Below, piece after piece: positions 14,982 to 24,162 of a stretch of 64,000 nt of DNA. The DNA comes from Phaeocystidibacter sp965659415. GTDB lineage: Bacteria > Bacteroidota > Bacteroidia > Flavobacteriales > Schleiferiaceae. The stretch covers positions 1 to 64,000 of the forward strand of contig CBFHVA010000012.1 of NCBI GenBank assembly GCA_965659415.1, written 5' to 3'. Made by a program: the position numbers and the translations under genes. The notes under the pieces are model-generated. The model did no database searches and was not told the origin of the DNA. It worked only from the letters and a program-made list of their open reading frames with translations. How positions within the stretch are numbered: position 1 is the stretch's first letter; every line of letters begins with the position of its first letter.

Positions 14982-16270
14982 CAGCTGTTCATGGTTTCTT
15001 CAATTTCTTCAACGGTTTTCGGAATCCCTTTGGTAAGGTTCAACTGTCCGTCTTCTTGGATCACGACATCGTCTTCAATACGCACACCAAAATTCTCTTC
15101 AGGCAGATAGATCCCTGGCTCGCAAGTAAATACATTTCCCACTTGCATGTCTTCAGTCCACAGGCCTACGTCGTGAACATCCAGACCAATGTAGTGGGAA
15201 GTGCCGTGCATAAAGTACTTTTTGTAGGCTGGCCAATTCGGGTCTTCGTTCTTTACGTCGGTTTGGTCAATCAAACCAAGGCCGAGCAATTCGCTCGTCA
15301 TGATTTTGCCCACTTCTTTATGATAGTCGACCAGGTTATTCCCAGGTACGAGCAATTTTAAACTCTCTTCCTGAACCCGAAGTACGGCATTGTAAACTTG
15401 TTTTTGACGTTCAGTAAAGCGACCATTCACTGGAAATACTCGCGTTACATCACAGGCGTAATTCCCGTATTCAGCACCCACATCAAAGAGAATGGTATCG
15501 CCATCGTTACAAACATCTTTGTTTTCGATGTAGTGCAGTACACAGGCATTGTAACCTGACGCAATGATGGGCGTGTAAGCAAATCCACGCGAGCGCTGGC
15601 GCAGAAACTCATGCATGAATTCTGCTTCCAGTTCGTACTCCGTAATTCCTGGCTTGATGGTCTTCATCACACGGAGATATCCATCTGTGGTGATATCGGC
15701 TGCCTTTTGCATCACCTCAATTTCGAGATCACTCTTTACAGCTCTAATGCGATGCATGATAGGAGCTGAACGGTCGTAATTATGGGCTGGATACTTGTTC
15801 TTGCACCACGATATGAATCGATCTTCTCTCGTTTGTACCTCTGAGGAATTCCGTAGGTGTTCATTGGTATTGAGGAAAACGATTTCGGCATTCGCCATCA
15901 TCTCATTGAAAACTCGTTCAAAGTCTTGTAACCAGAATACAGTGGAAATTCCAGATACTTCCAGTGCTCTTTCTTTGGTGAGCTTTTCGCCTTCCCAAAC
16001 AGCAATGTGCTCATTGGTTTCCTTTAGAAAGAGGACTTCTCTATATTCTTCCTTGTAGGCATCTGGGAAAATCACCAAAATGGATTCTTCCTGATCAACA
16101 CCAGACAAGTGAAAAATATCCTTGTGTTGCATAAAGGGCAAGGTGCCATCGGCGCTGGTCGGATAGATGTCGTTGCTGTTGAACACGGCAAGGCCTCCTG
16201 AGGGCAAAAGAGCCTTGAAGCGGTTGCGGTTATCAATAAAAATCTGACGGTTGAGCGGCGTGTATCTCAT
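14981..16270 (-). CDS. Xaa-Pro aminopeptidase (M24B, aminopeptidase P)
   Basis: This 429-residue dimetal peptidase should remove N-terminal residues preceding proline. An N-terminal creatinase-like domain (about 1-165) precedes the pita-bread catalytic domain, where metal ligands occur in ILFDVGAEYGNYACDVTR (two Asp), in HGTSHYIGLDVHD (His) and in the two late Glu of TCEPGIY and VRIEDDV. The longer frame reaches 16330, but MRYTPLNRQIF at 16270 fits family N-termini. First gene of the minus-strand run. Confidence 0.92.
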   Translation of the reverse strand: MRYTPLNRQIFIDNRNRFKALLPSGGLAVFNSNDIYPTSADGTLPFMQHKDIFHLSGVDQEESILVIFPDAYKEEYREVLFLKETNEHIAVWEGEKLTKERALEVSGISTVFWLQDFERVFNEMMANAEIVFLNTNEHLRNSSEVQTREDRFISWCKNKYPAHNYDRSAPIMHRIRAVKSDLEIEVMQKAADITTDGYLRVMKTIKPGITEYELEAEFMHEFLRQRSRGFAYTPIIASGYNACVLHYIENKDVCNDGDTILFDVGAEYGNYACDVTRVFPVNGRFTERQKQVYNAVLRVQEESLKLLVPGNNLVDYHKEVGKIMTSELLGLGLIDQTDVKNEDPNWPAYKKYFMHGTSHYIGLDVHDVGLWTEDMQVGNVFTCEPGIYLPEENFGVRIEDDVVIQEDGQLNLTKGIPKTVEEIEETMNS

Positions 16271-16381
16271 GGTAGTATCATTCGCTTTATGAGTTGACCT
16301 CAAAGGTAATGGAGCGTTCTCGCATTGCAAATTCTAAGCGTCGCAATCCCGTTCTAACTATAAAAATAGTAGATTTAAATT

Positions 16382-16786
16382 ATGCTCGCCCCCCAGCTCT
16401 TCATCATCGACGACGACAAAATCTATCATTTTTTGGTTAATCGATTGTTGGATGATATCCAAGTGAAATCGAAGCTGGTTGGGGTGAATAAGTTTTTCAG
16501 TGCGGCAGAAGCCCTAGCTTTTCTAGATAGTCAAGAGACTCCTGAGAGAACCGTTATTCTTCTCGATCTCAATATGCCCGAGATGACGGGGTTTGATTTC
16601 CTTGATGCCTTGAGTGAGCGCACCGCGGTAAGTGAACTATGTAGAGTGTATATCGTGACTTCTAGTGTGAATCAAAGCGATCGTGAGAAAGCGGACCAAT
16701 ATGCAGAGGTTGTCGATTTTATCGTGAAACCCATTCAAAAATCTACCCTCACCAATGTGATTTACGGTGAGATGAATGGAGCATAA
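16382..16786 (+). CDS. Single-domain response regulator (receiver only)
   Basis: This 134-residue CheY-like receiver has the acidic pocket D10-D12, phospho-acceptor D62 (LLDLNMPEMTG), T93 (IVTSS) and K116 (IVKPI). There is no output domain, so it acts by protein-protein contact or as a phosphorelay intermediate. It is divergent from the aminopeptidase and about 105 bp ahead of sdhC, which has its own promoter. An Hpt protein at 8386 is a possible partner, but nothing in the sequence proves it. Confidence 0.9.
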   Translation: MLAPQLFIIDDDKIYHFLVNRLLDDIQVKSKLVGVNKFFSAAEALAFLDSQETPERTVILLDLNMPEMTGFDFLDALSERTAVSELCRVYIVTSSVNQSDREKADQYAEVVDFIVKPIQKSTLTNVIYGEMNGA

Positions 16787-16825
16787 CACATTACCATTTA
16801 GACACATTCCAAATAGCGACAGTAC

Positions 16826-16856
16826 TTGGCAGGCCGTGAACTGTGGTCTATTTTTG
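16826..16856 (+). promoter_or_regulatory. Bacteroidota-type promoter of sdhCAB
   Basis: TTG (16826-16828), 20 bp spacer, TATTTTTG (16849-16856) matches TTG-N19/20-TAnnTTTG. Start of transcription is expected near 16862, about 30 nt before the ATG at 16892. This also shows that the long upstream extension of the sdhC frame from TTG 16826 is not coding. Confidence 0.55.
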
Positions 16857-16891
16857 TGGTTCTAGTAAGTAGTTTTCTAAACTCCCATCAT

Positions 16892-17563
16892 ATGGCAACC
16901 GGAAAAGGTTTATTTGGATCGTCACTCGCCCGAAAGTATTGGATGGCATTGACGGGTCTCTTTTTGTGTACGTTCTTGATTGTGCACCTTGCAGGGAACC
17001 TCACCCTACTAGGTGGAGAAGCAGCGCAACACACTTTTAACGAGTACTCGAAATTCATGACCACCTTCCCTGTGATTAAAGTGGTTTCGTACTTGTTGTA
17101 CGCGAGCATTGTTTTGCACGCAGTGGACGGAATCGTTTTGGCTCGTCAGAATGCAGCCGCGCGTCCATCGAAGTATGTGAAGAACAATGCGGGTGCAAAT
17201 TCCGGTTGGGCTTCGCGCAACATGGCGCTGCTTGGAATTATCACTTTGCTTTTCATCATTATTCACATGAAGAGTTTTTGGTATGAAATGCACTGGGGCG
17301 AAATGCCCATGGATGGCGAACTGAAAGATTTATACACGATTACAGTCACTGCCTTCCAGCAGTTGTGGTACACCGCGTTCTACGTGATTGCCATGATCGC
17401 TTTGGGCTTTCACCTTTGGCACGGCTTCCAAAGCGCGTTCCAAACAATGGGATGGAGACATCGTCAGTACGATCCGATTATCAAGGGAATGGGCAAGTTC
17501 TTTTCGGTAGTTGTTCCAGGCGCCTTCGCTTTTATCCCAGTTTTTATCTACATCACTCAATAA
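16892..17563 (+). CDS. sdhC: Succinate dehydrogenase cytochrome b subunit (type B, single membrane subunit)
   Basis: This 223-residue membrane anchor has five hydrophobic helices. Four histidines in helices are the expected ligands of two hemes (H32 in FLIVHLAG, H76 in VLHAVDG, H125 in IIHMKSF, H174 or H177 in FHLWHG). This is the diheme, one-subunit anchor that passes electrons to menaquinone. ATG 16892 is chosen because the promoter lies at 16826-16856 and MATGKGLFGSSLARKYW is the usual N-terminus. sdhA follows after 12 bp. Confidence 0.93.
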   Translation: MATGKGLFGSSLARKYWMALTGLFLCTFLIVHLAGNLTLLGGEAAQHTFNEYSKFMTTFPVIKVVSYLLYASIVLHAVDGIVLARQNAAARPSKYVKNNAGANSGWASRNMALLGIITLLFIIIHMKSFWYEMHWGEMPMDGELKDLYTITVTAFQQLWYTAFYVIAMIALGFHLWHGFQSAFQTMGWRHRQYDPIIKGMGKFFSVVVPGAFAFIPVFIYITQ

Positions 17564-17575
17564 TCAGATACGTCT

Positions 17576-19576
17576 ATGGATTTGAATAATCGAATTCCGG
17601 AAGGCCCACTAGCGGAAAAGTGGACAAAGCACAAGAATAACATCCGCCTAGTAAACCCAGCCAATAAGCGTAACATCGATGTTATTGTTGTGGGTACAGG
17701 CTTGGCCGGTAGCTCGGCCGCGGCTTCGCTTGCAGAAATGGGCTACAACGTAAAAGCCTTTTGTTTTCAAGATTCACCTCGACGTGCACACTCTATTGCT
17801 GCACAGGGGGGTATCAACGCAGCAAAGAATTATCAAAACGACGGTGATTCAACCTACCGTCTTTTCTATGATACAGTAAAAGGGGGTGATTATCGCTCGC
17901 GTGAAGCTAACGTATATCGCTTAGCCGAAGTGTCTGCAAATATCATCGACCAATGCGTCGCACAAGGGGTTCCTTTCGCCCGTGATTACGGCGGACTTTT
18001 GGACAACCGCTCTTTTGGTGGCGTTCAAGTGAGCCGCACCTTCTACGCTAAAGGCCAAACTGGGCAGCAGTTGCTACTCGGTGCTTACTCGGCACTTTCG
18101 CGTCAGATTGCAAAGGGACGTGTGAAGATGTACAACCGTCACGAAATGCTCGACGTAGTTAAAGTGGATGGTAAGGCGCGCGGAATCATTGCTCGCAACC
18201 TTGTTACGGGTGAAATTGAGCGTCACGGAGCGCATGCCGTGCTTTTATGTACGGGAGGCTATGGAAATGTGTTCTTCTTGTCTACCAACGCGATGGGCTC
18301 AAATGTAACGGCGGCTTGGAAAGCACATCGTCGTGGAGCCACAATGGCGAACCCATGTTTCACGCAGATTCACCCAACTTGTATCCCGGTTTCAGGAGAT
18401 TATCAGTCGAAGTTGACTTTGATGTCAGAATCACTTCGAAACGATGGTCGAATCTGGGTTCCTGCGAAGAAAGAAGATGCTGAAGCCATCCGTGCGGGCA
18501 AGTTGAAGCCAACTGAACTAAAGGAAGAAGATCGCGATTATTACCTCGAGCGTCGCTATCCTGCTTTTGGTAACCTCGTTCCGCGTGATGTGGCCTCGAG
18601 AGCAGCCAAAGAGCGTTGTGATGCAGGATTTGGTGTAAATAAAACAGGTGAAGCTGTTTATCTAGATTTCTCTTCTGCGATTATGCGATATGGACGCGAG
18701 GAAGCCAATATCCAAGGCGACCACAATCCATCTGATGCAAAAGTGTTGAAGTTGGGTAAAGAAGTAGTTGAGAAGAAGTACGGAAACCTATTCCAGATGT
18801 ACGAGAAAATCACTGCTGATAATCCGTACGAAACTCCAATGAAAATTTACCCAGCGGTGCACTACACCATGGGTGGACTTTGGGTCGATTATAACTTGAT
18901 GACCAATGTTCCAGGTTTGTTTGCATTGGGTGAAGCGAACTTCTCAGACCACGGTGCCAACCGACTCGGAGCCTCTGCCTTAATGCAAGGTTTGGCCGAT
19001 GGGTACTTCGTGATTCCTTACACAGTAGGCGACTACCTAGCCGATGATATCCGCACTGGAGCCATCGACGTGAACACTCCGGAGTTTGACGCTGTTGAAA
19101 AAGACGTGAACGATCAGTTAAACAAGCTGGTTGATAATAATGGTAGTCGTTCGGTTGATTACTTCCACAAGCGCTTAGGTCGCATCATGTGGGAGAAATG
19201 CGGAATGGCTCGTAGTGAGAGCGGACTCAAAGAAGCGATTGCGGAAATCCGTGCGCTTCGCGAAGAGTTCTGGAAAGAAGTAAACGTTCCAGGTAAAGCC
19301 GATGCGTTGAACCCAGAATTGGAAAAAGCTGGTCGCGTGGCCGATTTCCTCGAGTTGGGAGAATTGATGTGTATCGATGCACTGGATAGAAATGAATCGT
19401 GCGGTGGACACTTCCGTGAAGAGTACCAAACTGAAGAAGGTGAAGCCGTTCGTAATGATGATGATTACCGCTATGTGGCGGCTTGGGAATTCTCTGGAGA
19501 TGCCAGCGAACCGAAGCTCAATAAAGAGCCACTCGTTTATGAGAATGTTGAACTGAAGACGCGCAGCTACAAATAA
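17576..19576 (+). CDS. sdhA: Succinate dehydrogenase/fumarate reductase flavoprotein subunit
   Basis: This 666-residue subunit oxidises succinate to fumarate. The FAD-binding motif VVGTGLAGSSAA (about 38-49) is present, with the covalent-FAD histidine in RRAHSIAAQGG. Active-site residues lie in FTQIHPTCIP and the proton-transfer arginine is in SESLRNDGRIW; HYTMGG is near 420. It is the long Bacteroidota/epsilon type that pairs with a one-subunit cytochrome b. Between sdhC and sdhB with short gaps (12 and 25 bp). Confidence 0.95.
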   Translation: MDLNNRIPEGPLAEKWTKHKNNIRLVNPANKRNIDVIVVGTGLAGSSAAASLAEMGYNVKAFCFQDSPRRAHSIAAQGGINAAKNYQNDGDSTYRLFYDTVKGGDYRSREANVYRLAEVSANIIDQCVAQGVPFARDYGGLLDNRSFGGVQVSRTFYAKGQTGQQLLLGAYSALSRQIAKGRVKMYNRHEMLDVVKVDGKARGIIARNLVTGEIERHGAHAVLLCTGGYGNVFFLSTNAMGSNVTAAWKAHRRGATMANPCFTQIHPTCIPVSGDYQSKLTLMSESLRNDGRIWVPAKKEDAEAIRAGKLKPTELKEEDRDYYLERRYPAFGNLVPRDVASRAAKERCDAGFGVNKTGEAVYLDFSSAIMRYGREEANIQGDHNPSDAKVLKLGKEVVEKKYGNLFQMYEKITADNPYETPMKIYPAVHYTMGGLWVDYNLMTNVPGLFALGEANFSDHGANRLGASALMQGLADGYFVIPYTVGDYLADDIRTGAIDVNTPEFDAVEKDVNDQLNKLVDNNGSRSVDYFHKRLGRIMWEKCGMARSESGLKEAIAEIRALREEFWKEVNVPGKADALNPELEKAGRVADFLELGELMCIDALDRNESCGGHFREEYQTEEGEAVRNDDDYRYVAAWEFSGDASEPKLNKEPLVYENVELKTRSYK

Positions 19577-19601
19577 GCTGAACTTCATAAATCAAAGAGA
19601 T

Positions 19602-20348
19602 ATGAATCTTACGCTCCAAGTTTGGCGACAAAATGGTCCTAATGATAAAGGACGCATGGAGTCATTTGACGTAAAAGATGTGTCGGAAGACATGTCGTTC
19701 CTCGAAATGATGGATGTACTCAATGAGGACATTATCAATAGCGGAGGAGACCCTGTTGCCTTTGATCACGATTGCCGTGAAGGAATTTGCGGAATGTGCT
19801 CGATGTATATCAATGGTGAAGCACACGGACCGGGTAGAGGAATTACTACCTGCCAGTTGCACATGCGTGAATTTAACGATGGAGATACCATCTTCATTGA
19901 ACCATGGAGAGCCAAGGCTTTCCCAGTAATTAAAGACCTGATGGTAGATCGCTCTTCTTTCGATCGAGTGATTCAAGCCGGTGGTTATGTTTCTGTGAAT
20001 ACCTCAGGCAACACGCAAGATGCCAATGCCATTCCTATCGAGAAGGAAAATGCAGACGCGGCCTTCGATGCAGCTACCTGTATCGGTTGTGGTGCCTGTG
20101 TGGCTACGTGCAAAAATTCCTCGGCTATGCTATTTGTATCAGCCAAGGTTTCACAGTTCTCCTTATTGCCTCAAGGCGAGCCAGAAGCGGCTGACCGCGT
20201 GTTGAAAATGGTAAACCAAATGGACCTTGAAGGTTTTGGAAACTGCACGAACACCGGTGCATGTGAAGTGGAGTGTCCTAAGGGAATTTCACTTGAGAAC
20301 ATCGCCAGAATGAACAGAGATTATTTGAAGGCTAGCTTGACCAAGTAG
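19602..20348 (+). CDS. sdhB: Succinate dehydrogenase iron-sulfur subunit
   Basis: This 248-residue subunit carries three Fe-S clusters. The [2Fe-2S] site is in CREGICGMCSMY plus C-terminal TTCQ, and the 4Fe/3Fe ligands are in CIGCGACVATCKN and CTNTGACEVECPKGI. It wires electrons from the SdhA flavin to the SdhC hemes. The gene ends the operon and is followed 25 bp later by a terminator hairpin. Confidence 0.95.
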   Translation: MNLTLQVWRQNGPNDKGRMESFDVKDVSEDMSFLEMMDVLNEDIINSGGDPVAFDHDCREGICGMCSMYINGEAHGPGRGITTCQLHMREFNDGDTIFIEPWRAKAFPVIKDLMVDRSSFDRVIQAGGYVSVNTSGNTQDANAIPIEKENADAAFDAATCIGCGACVATCKNSSAMLFVSAKVSQFSLLPQGEPEAADRVLKMVNQMDLEGFGNCTNTGACEVECPKGISLENIARMNRDYLKASLTK

Positions 20349-20373
20349 GAGAAACCTAGCTTTTATACCCTTC

Positions 20374-20412
20374 AACCCCAACGAAGCTAATATGCATTTG
20401 TTGGGGTTTTTT
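20374..20412 (+). terminator. Rho-independent terminator of sdhCAB
   Basis: AACCCCAAC (20374-20382) pairs with GTTGGGGTT (20400-20408) and is followed by a T run to 20412. The loop is 17 nt. Confidence 0.8.
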
Positions 20413-20743
20413 CATGAGGAGCGATACAGGTAGGAACAATATGCTCCAAATGTGCCATTCTCGTGACCCATTGGTCCAAGCGAAGGCGATATTCAGGGTA
20501 CTCTATTCATTGAATGATGCCGACTGCCACCATCTAGAAGGTTCGAGATAGTTAGATCGTCCAGTAGTAGGGGATCTAATTGAGTTAGAGCCAAATGCTA
20601 AGCACTTTGAAATAAGCTAATTAGCTATAAACAGCTTTTTTACAATGCTTCTTTTGCTGCTATTTGTGTCATCTACATTGATTCATAGTCTAAATTTGAT
20701 GGAGTTTAACTGAGTTGGATACAACAACAAAGGTCAAGTTGCC
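20413..20743. other. Non-coding stretch upstream of the arginine decarboxylase
   Basis: About 330 bp without a credible ORF. A GGTTCGA at 20540-20546 resembles a tRNA T-arm, but no acceptor or anticodon arms pair around it. TAAATTTG at 20691-20698 matches the TAnnTTTG promoter element and lies 45 nt before the ATG at 20744. No good -33 element is at the right spacing, so the promoter is tentative. Nothing else recognised. Confidence 0.4.
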
Positions 20744-22135
20744 ATGAAGAATAAGTACAGCGACCTCATTGAGCAGACCTTTTACTGGCCTCAAGAAAAG
20801 TTTGAAGTAGAAGACAATGAGCTGCATTGGAATGAGGTTCCTTTGATGGAGCTCATTAAACAATATGGGACTCCCCTTAAGGTGAGTTATCTGCCTCGCA
20901 TTTCGGAGAACATCCAAAGAGCAAAACGGATGTTCAACGTGGCCATGGCTAAAGTCGATTATAAAGGGAACTACCATTATTGTTATTGCACGAAAAGTTC
21001 ACATTTCTCCTTTGTGCTCGATGAAGCTTTGAAGAACGACATTCACATTGAAACCTCGTCCGCATTCGACATCAACATCGTTGAAGAGCTGGCAAAACAG
21101 GGGAAGCTGAATAAGCAGAACTACGTGGTTTGCAATGGCTTTAAACGCGATCAGTACATCGAGAATATTGCGCGCCTCATAAACAACGGCTGGACCAATG
21201 TGATTCCAGTGATGGACAATAAGGAAGAAGTGACTCAATTATCGGAAAGCATTGATAAGCCCACGAAGATTGGACTTCGAATTGCCTCGGAAGAAGAGCC
21301 GAAATTCGAGTTTTATACGTCCAGATTGGGGATTGGATATAAGGACATCGTACCCTTTTACGAAAAGCATATCGCCAACAACAATAAGGTGGAGCTCAAG
21401 ATGCTACACTTCTTTATCAATACCGGTATTGACGATACAGCCTACTATTGGAACGAGCTTTTGAAATGTGTGAACGTGTATATAGCTCTCAAAAAGATCT
21501 GTCCAACACTAGATTCACTCAATATTGGAGGTGGGTTTCCAATTAAGAATAACTTGAATTTCGATTTTGATTACGCCTATATGGCCGAGGAAATCATAGC
21601 CCAAATCAAGCGCACATGTGATGCGGCAGGGATTGCTGAACCCCATATTTTCACCGAGTTTGGCTCGTTTACCGTAGGTGAAAGCGGCGCCATCTTCTTC
21701 AGCGTTTTGGGTGCAAAGCAACAGAACGATAGAGAGAAGTGGTATATGATAGACTCGAGTTTCATGACCACACTCCCAGATACTTGGTCCATTAATAGAA
21801 AGTTTGTGATGTTGGCTATCAATAAGTGGAACGAGCCTTATGAGCGAGTTCTTCTAGGTGGCCTCACGTGCGATTCGGATGACTACTATAATAGTGAGCA
21901 ACATAGCAACGCTATCTTTTTGCCTAAGTTGGATAGAGAGTCGCCATTGTATGTTGGCTTCTTCCATACTGGAGCCTATCAAGAGTCGGTAGGTGGTTAT
22001 GGAGGTATTCAGCATTGCTTGCTTCCAGCGCCTAAGCATATTGTGATTGATCGAGACGACGATGGAAACTGGCGCACTAAATTGTTTGCGAAAGAACAGA
22101 GCCACAAATCCATGATGAAAATATTGGGCTACTAA
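20744..22135 (+). CDS. speA: Arginine decarboxylase (short Bacteroidota SpeA-like form, fold-III PLP enzyme)
   Basis: This 463-residue alanine-racemase-fold PLP enzyme should make agmatine from arginine. The PLP lysine is K84 (YCYCTKSSHF). CNGFKRDQYI and the glycine-rich phosphate loop NIGGGFP are typical of biosynthetic arginine decarboxylases. The C-terminal sheet domain has LGGLTCDSDD with the dimer-interface cysteine and GAYQESVGGYGG. It is shorter than E. coli SpeA (about 630-660), as is usual in this phylum. A carboxynorspermidine decarboxylase-like activity cannot be excluded by eye. A deoxyhypusine-synthase homologue follows after 18 bp. Confidence 0.82.
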   Translation: MKNKYSDLIEQTFYWPQEKFEVEDNELHWNEVPLMELIKQYGTPLKVSYLPRISENIQRAKRMFNVAMAKVDYKGNYHYCYCTKSSHFSFVLDEALKNDIHIETSSAFDINIVEELAKQGKLNKQNYVVCNGFKRDQYIENIARLINNGWTNVIPVMDNKEEVTQLSESIDKPTKIGLRIASEEEPKFEFYTSRLGIGYKDIVPFYEKHIANNNKVELKMLHFFINTGIDDTAYYWNELLKCVNVYIALKKICPTLDSLNIGGGFPIKNNLNFDFDYAYMAEEIIAQIKRTCDAAGIAEPHIFTEFGSFTVGESGAIFFSVLGAKQQNDREKWYMIDSSFMTTLPDTWSINRKFVMLAINKWNEPYERVLLGGLTCDSDDYYNSEQHSNAIFLPKLDRESPLYVGFFHTGAYQESVGGYGGIQHCLLPAPKHIVIDRDDDGNWRTKLFAKEQSHKSMMKILGY

Positions 22136-22153
22136 GCCATAAAATGATTTGCT

Positions 22154-23134
22154 ATGTCGAGACAACGCGGACCTATTTCTGATTTCATTGACCATCATTA
22201 CAAGCACTTCAATGCAGCTGCGCTTATGGATGCTGCGAAAGGGTACGAAGCTCATCTGGACAAAGGGGGTAAAATGATGGTTACCCTGGCTGGCGCAATG
22301 AGTACTGCCGAGCTAGGACGTTCTCTTGCGGAGATGATTCGCCAGGATAAGGTTGCCATTATTTCGTGCACTGGTGCCAACTTGGAAGAAGATCTCATGA
22401 ATTTGGTGGCGCATTCACACTACGAGCGAGTACCGCACTATCGCGACTTAACGGCTGCGGATGAACGAGCACTACTGGATAGAGGCTTGAATCGCGTAAC
22501 CGACACGTGTATTCCTGAAGAGGAAGCCTTTCGTCGACTTCAAGGTCATATTGAGGAGAAGTGGAAGAAAGCCGAAGCCTCAGATGAGCGCTTTTTTCCT
22601 CATCAGTACATGTATCAGATGATTCTGGATGGGGATCTGGAACCCTACTATGAAATCGATCCAAAGAATTCCTGGATGATTGCCGCAGCAGAGAAGAATT
22701 TACCTATCGTAGTTCCAGGTTGGGAAGATTCAACCTTGGGTAACATTTTCGCGAGCTATTGTTTCAAAGGAGAATTGAAAGCGTCTACCGTAAAAAGCGG
22801 TATTGAGTATATGACTTGGTTGTCGCAATGGTATATCGACAATTCGGGCGGAGCAGGTGTTGGATTTTTTCAAATCGGTGGCGGCATTGCTGGCGATTTC
22901 CCTATCTGCGTGGTTCCAATGTTGTACCAAGATCTAGAAATGGAGGACATTCCGTTTTGGAGTTACTTCTGCCAGATTAGCGATTCAACCACGAGCTACG
23001 GTTCGTATTCAGGTGCGGTTCCTAACGAAAAGATAACGTGGGGGAAACTCGATATCGACACACCTAAGTACATTGTAGAGTCGGATGCAACCATTGTTGC
23101 ACCGTTGATATTTGCTTGGTTGCTACACTGGTAA
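22154..23134 (+). CDS. Deoxyhypusine synthase-family protein
   Basis: This 326-residue NAD-dependent aminobutyl/aminopropyl transferase-like protein has NAD-binding residues in LAGAMSTAELG, SCTGANLEED and FFQIGGGIAGDFP. The catalytic lysine of human DHS (SWGK) is conserved as K298 (ITWGKLD), so it is probably active. Bacteria lack eIF5A. Bacterial homologues are thought to work in polyamine synthesis, for example as homospermidine-synthase-like enzymes. Being downstream of an arginine decarboxylase with no agmatinase in view supports a polyamine role, but the substrate is inference. Confidence 0.88.
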   Translation: MSRQRGPISDFIDHHYKHFNAAALMDAAKGYEAHLDKGGKMMVTLAGAMSTAELGRSLAEMIRQDKVAIISCTGANLEEDLMNLVAHSHYERVPHYRDLTAADERALLDRGLNRVTDTCIPEEEAFRRLQGHIEEKWKKAEASDERFFPHQYMYQMILDGDLEPYYEIDPKNSWMIAAAEKNLPIVVPGWEDSTLGNIFASYCFKGELKASTVKSGIEYMTWLSQWYIDNSGGAGVGFFQIGGGIAGDFPICVVPMLYQDLEMEDIPFWSYFCQISDSTTSYGSYSGAVPNEKITWGKLDIDTPKYIVESDATIVAPLIFAWLLHW

Positions 23135-23154
23135 TTGCTTGAAAATCATCAGCT

Positions 23155-23448
23155 ATGGACAAGAAACGTGTCATTGTTGATTATAAAAACATCAACCCTG
23201 GATTGATGGAAATCCTCACTAATATCTATCCAAATGGATATGAAGATTACGAGGATGATATCATTACTTATCAAAACGCCGCCGGAGAAACCGTGAAGGC
23301 TATCCCTTTGGAGACCGAAGATTCGAAGTATCTCTTTAAAATATCGAAAGAACTAAAGATCAAGGTGGAGAATTTCATTGAGGATAACGACGATGAAAAT
23401 GTGAGCTCCTCAGACTCCGAAGTTCCAGAAGTTGGAGAAGACGATTAA
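23155..23448 (+). CDS. Small acidic hypothetical protein
   Basis: This 97-residue soluble protein has a structured N-terminal part with a VIVDYKNINPGLMEIL start and YPNGYEDYEDDI. Its C-terminus (about 78-97) is very acidic and probably disordered, rich in Asp, Glu and Ser. No signal peptide. It follows the DHS homologue by 20 bp and is probably cotranscribed. No function recognised. Confidence 0.75.
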   Translation: MDKKRVIVDYKNINPGLMEILTNIYPNGYEDYEDDIITYQNAAGETVKAIPLETEDSKYLFKISKELKIKVENFIEDNDDENVSSSDSEVPEVGEDD

Positions 23449-23469
23449 TCTAGTTCATACCTTCGCAAT

Positions 23470-24162
23470 ATGAAGAAGGTACTATTGCTCCTGTTATGGT
23501 CCGCCTGCTCTTTTATGGGGAAGGCGCAATTGACCTACGGAGCTCCAGCGGAGTTTGCCTATGATTTGAGCTACGACTTCCTCATTCCAACACAATCTGT
23601 GGAGAGATTTACGCAGCAATGGTTTAGTAATGGTCATGCATTTACGTTCATGGGTGAAGTTCCGATGGGGAAATCCGGTGGGTTTGGTTATGGCCTAGGT
23701 TTCAGCTTCCATAATTTCCACAATAATTTAGCCTTTGTTGAAGTAGAATCGATACCTGGCCCTGGAGGAGGGATTACGCCTCCTACCCTTGATTCGGACA
23801 GTAGCTTCAACTTTAACGAACAAAATCTCTACTATGTAGAGGTTCCGCTGGAGTACAGGTATCGAGGTAAATCGACTCGAACAGGAGGGTTCTTTCGGTT
23901 TAGCGTTGGGGTTAAGGTCGGTTATCGGTTACTCTCTGCCGCGTACCACCGCACTGGTGATTATGCTATACGTCAATACCGCGTCCATACCACTTCTCCT
24001 GTTCGCCTACAGTCGTACTTGAGAGTGGGCTATGGCAAGTTGGCTTTTTTTGCGGGTTATGATTTACTTCCCAACATGGAAGCGCTCCAGTACAATGAGG
24101 TAGTCCAAGGGCCTACACCTCGGTATCATATGGCTAGTATTGGTGTGAGCTTGCTCCTCTAA
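23470..24162 (+). CDS. Exported outer-membrane beta-barrel-like hypothetical protein
   Basis: This 230-residue protein has a signal peptide (about 1-20, ending GKAQ). Strands rich in Gly, Tyr and Phe (FGYGLGFSFHNFHNN, VEVPLEYRYRG, LQSYLRVGYGKLAFFAGYDL) lead to a C-terminal strand SIGVSLLL, consistent with a barrel. A Gly/Pro loop (PGPGGGITPP) sits near residue 96. No specific family named. Its 3' end overlaps the convergent dprA stop by 4 bp, so no terminator separates them. Confidence 0.75.
   Translation: MKKVLLLLLWSACSFMGKAQLTYGAPAEFAYDLSYDFLIPTQSVERFTQQWFSNGHAFTFMGEVPMGKSGGFGYGLGFSFHNFHNNLAFVEVESIPGPGGGITPPTLDSDSSFNFNEQNLYYVEVPLEYRYRGKSTRTGGFFRFSVGVKVGYRLLSAAYHRTGDYAIRQYRVHTTSPVRLQSYLRVGYGKLAFFAGYDLLPNMEALQYNEVVQGPTPRYHMASIGVSLLL

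Noticed and set aside
20540..20546. GGTTCGA resembling a tRNA T-loop
   Set aside because: No matching acceptor, D or anticodon stems around it and no CCA-compatible end.
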